DNA of 6,691 nucleotides. Source: Vulcanimicrobiota bacterium. GTDB lineage: Bacteria > Vulcanimicrobiota > Vulcanimicrobiia > Eremiobacterales > Eremiobacteraceae. Positions 5,544 through 6,691 of the stretch are shown here, piece by piece (the first letter of the stretch is position 1; every line of letters starts with the position of its first letter). The translations under genes were made by a program, and so were the position numbers. Below the pieces are notes generated by a model that worked only from the letters and a program-made list of their open reading frames with translations, ran no database searches and was not told the DNA's origin. Location of the stretch: contig JAFANK010000355.1 of assembly GCA_019232725.1 (NCBI GenBank), positions 1 through 6,691 of the forward strand, given 5' to 3'.

Positions 5544-5555
5544 GACCCTACGGCC

Positions 5556-6691
5556 TTAGCGGTACGCGGGACCGGGTGACTGTTGGTTTTGCCCGGGTTG
5601 TGATAGCCGCGCCTGCATAGCGGCAAGCTGCTGGCGAGCCTGCGCGTTATCCGGTGCTGCAGCGAGCGCGGCTTTATACTGCTCAGCGGCGAGATCGTAC
5701 TTATGCTGCGATTCGTACACGACGCCGAGGTCGAAATGCAGCTCGGGGCGATGCGGTGCGATGGCGATGCCTTTGATGAACGCCGCCTCCGCGAGGTTGA
5801 GCAGGTTATGATTGAAATACAGGCTGCCGAGATTCTGGTACGTCTCGCTGGCGCGCGGGTCAAACTGCAACGCTCGCTCGTAGAGTTCAACCGCCTGCGT
5901 GAAATTGCCAAGGTAGTCGTAGGCGACGCCAAGGTCGCCGTACGCAACGGCCGAGTTGGGCTTGAGGGTCAACGCGTGCTCGAGCTTCGTGATCGCGCCA
6001 TTATAGTCTGACTGCGCGATCAGCTCGACGCCCCAGTTGATCCAAGCGTTGGTGTATCCGGCATTGTGGGCGATGATCTGGCGATATTGTTCGATCGCAT
6101 CGCTGTGCCGGCCGAGCTCGCCATAAACCATTCCGACGCCGTTATGTGCATCGTCATCATTGGCATCCAGCGTCAGCGCCTGCTGAAACTCAACCATCGC
6201 CGGGTCGTATTTCTTCTCATAATAGTAGACCAGGCCCAGATCGAAATGGGCGGTAGGTTCCATCTGCGCGGTCATCAGGTTGCGGCGCTCTTCTGCCTCA
6301 AGATCGGGGAGACGGCCCTCATCGATATAGAGCCGGATCAGATTGGAGAGGCCCTCTTCCAACGGCAAGCTCGCGCGGAATTCAGCGATGGCGGCGTCGT
6401 ACTTGTCCTGGGCTGCATAGACACCGCCGAGTTTGTTGTGGACTTCCTTGTCATTCGGGCTACGCGAAAGGACAAAGCTGTATGCGGCTGCCGCACCCGC
6501 GTAGTCACCGGAACGGTAGTCGACATCGCCCAAGAGCTTGTGCAAGCCGACGTCGCTCGGATAAGTGACCAGTGCTGCCGTGAGCATCGCTTTTGCGTCG
6601 GCGTTGTGGCCTGCGTCAGCCTCGGCTTGGGCGCGCGCGAGCAGGGTTGCTGCCGATGCCTGCTGGGCAGTGGTCACCGTCTGGCCATCCG
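5556..6691 (-). CDS. TPR-repeat protein, N-terminus outside window
   Basis: At least 378 residues of tetratricopeptide repeats, a helical scaffold for protein-protein contacts. The frame stays open to the window edge (reading DGQTVTTAQQAS before the first internal GTG at 6677), so the true start, and any signal peptide or extra domain, lies beyond. Counting from that GTG, about ten helix-pair units of ~34 residues are visible. Clear ones are near 43-75, 77-108, 142-173, 176-207, 210-241, 244-275, 278-309 and 312-343; a degenerate one lies at 109-139. Typical signatures such as AYGDLGVAYDYLGNFTQAVE and HFDLGVVYESQHKYDLAAE recur. After the last repeat is a Gln/Pro-rich tail ending SPGPAYR. No enzyme domain is seen in the visible part. 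Proteins of this kind act in pilus, secretion, envelope assembly or signalling, but nothing here says which. It ends 12 bp from the ridA stop codon, convergently. Confidence 0.88.
   Translation of the reverse strand, partial: DGQTVTTAQQASAATLLARAQAEADAGHNADAKAMLTAALVTYPSDVGLHKLLGDVDYRSGDYAGAAAAYSFVLSRSPNDKEVHNKLGGVYAAQDKYDAAIAEFRASLPLEEGLSNLIRLYIDEGRLPDLEAEERRNLMTAQMEPTAHFDLGLVYYYEKKYDPAMVEFQQALTLDANDDDAHNGVGMVYGELGRHSDAIEQYRQIIAHNAGYTNAWINWGVELIAQSDYNGAITKLEHALTLKPNSAVAYGDLGVAYDYLGNFTQAVELYERALQFDPRASETYQNLGSLYFNHNLLNLAEAAFIKGIAIAPHRPELHFDLGVVYESQHKYDLAAEQYKAALAAAPDNAQARQQLAAMQARLSQPGQNQQSPGPAYR

Noticed and set aside
1..6691. CRISPR array, tRNA/rRNA, insertion sequence or phage genes
   Set aside because: No regularly spaced direct repeats, cloverleaf, transposase signature or terminal inverted repeats were found by reading; non-coding gaps are all under 150 bp.

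Overview
The window is GC-rich bacterial chromosomal DNA, coding almost throughout, with no sign of a mobile element, phage or CRISPR array. Bacterial gene structure, prepilin-type signal sequences and a Gram-positive/deep-branching type (GSI-alpha) glutamine synthetase suggest an environmental bacterium outside the well-studied Proteobacteria. A deep-branching, possibly metagenome-derived lineage such as Eremiobacterota or Chloroflexi-like phyla is a guess from gene style only; nothing in the window fixes the phylum.

Layout: (1) The 3' end of glnA on the + strand (1-371). (2) Convergent to it, on the - strand, a compact three-gene cassette of type IV pilus/type II secretion minor pseudopilins. 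In transcription order these are PilV-like (2832-2374), PilW-like (2390-1707) and PilX-like (1720-392), and neighbouring genes overlap by 17 and about 14 bases. (3) Upstream of the cassette on the same strand, a 611-residue membrane protein with two homologous GAF domains and no output domain (4814-2979), separated from it by 146 bp that hold a near-perfect palindrome and a possible promoter. (4) A short glutaredoxin (5117-4905, - strand), divergent from ridA (5172-5543, + strand) across only 54 bp. (5) A TPR-repeat protein (6691-5556, - strand), convergent with ridA and running off the window edge.

How they may work together: the three pseudopilins look like one translationally coupled unit that could make a pilus-tip or pseudopilus-priming complex. 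The PilX-like member carries a large Thr/Ser/Asn/Gly-rich, repeat-containing surface domain. The GAF protein is on the same strand just upstream and could be co-transcribed with it or could modulate it; this is inference from position only. Glutaredoxin and RidA are both protein/metabolite damage-control functions and share a tiny divergent regulatory region. GlnA and the TPR protein have no evident functional link to the pilin cassette.

No clearly new system is evident. The most interesting items are the isolated V-W-X cassette with its unusual +5 residues and cysteine pairs, the output-less tandem-GAF membrane sensor next to it, and a hairpin that would cover that sensor gene's ribosome binding site.
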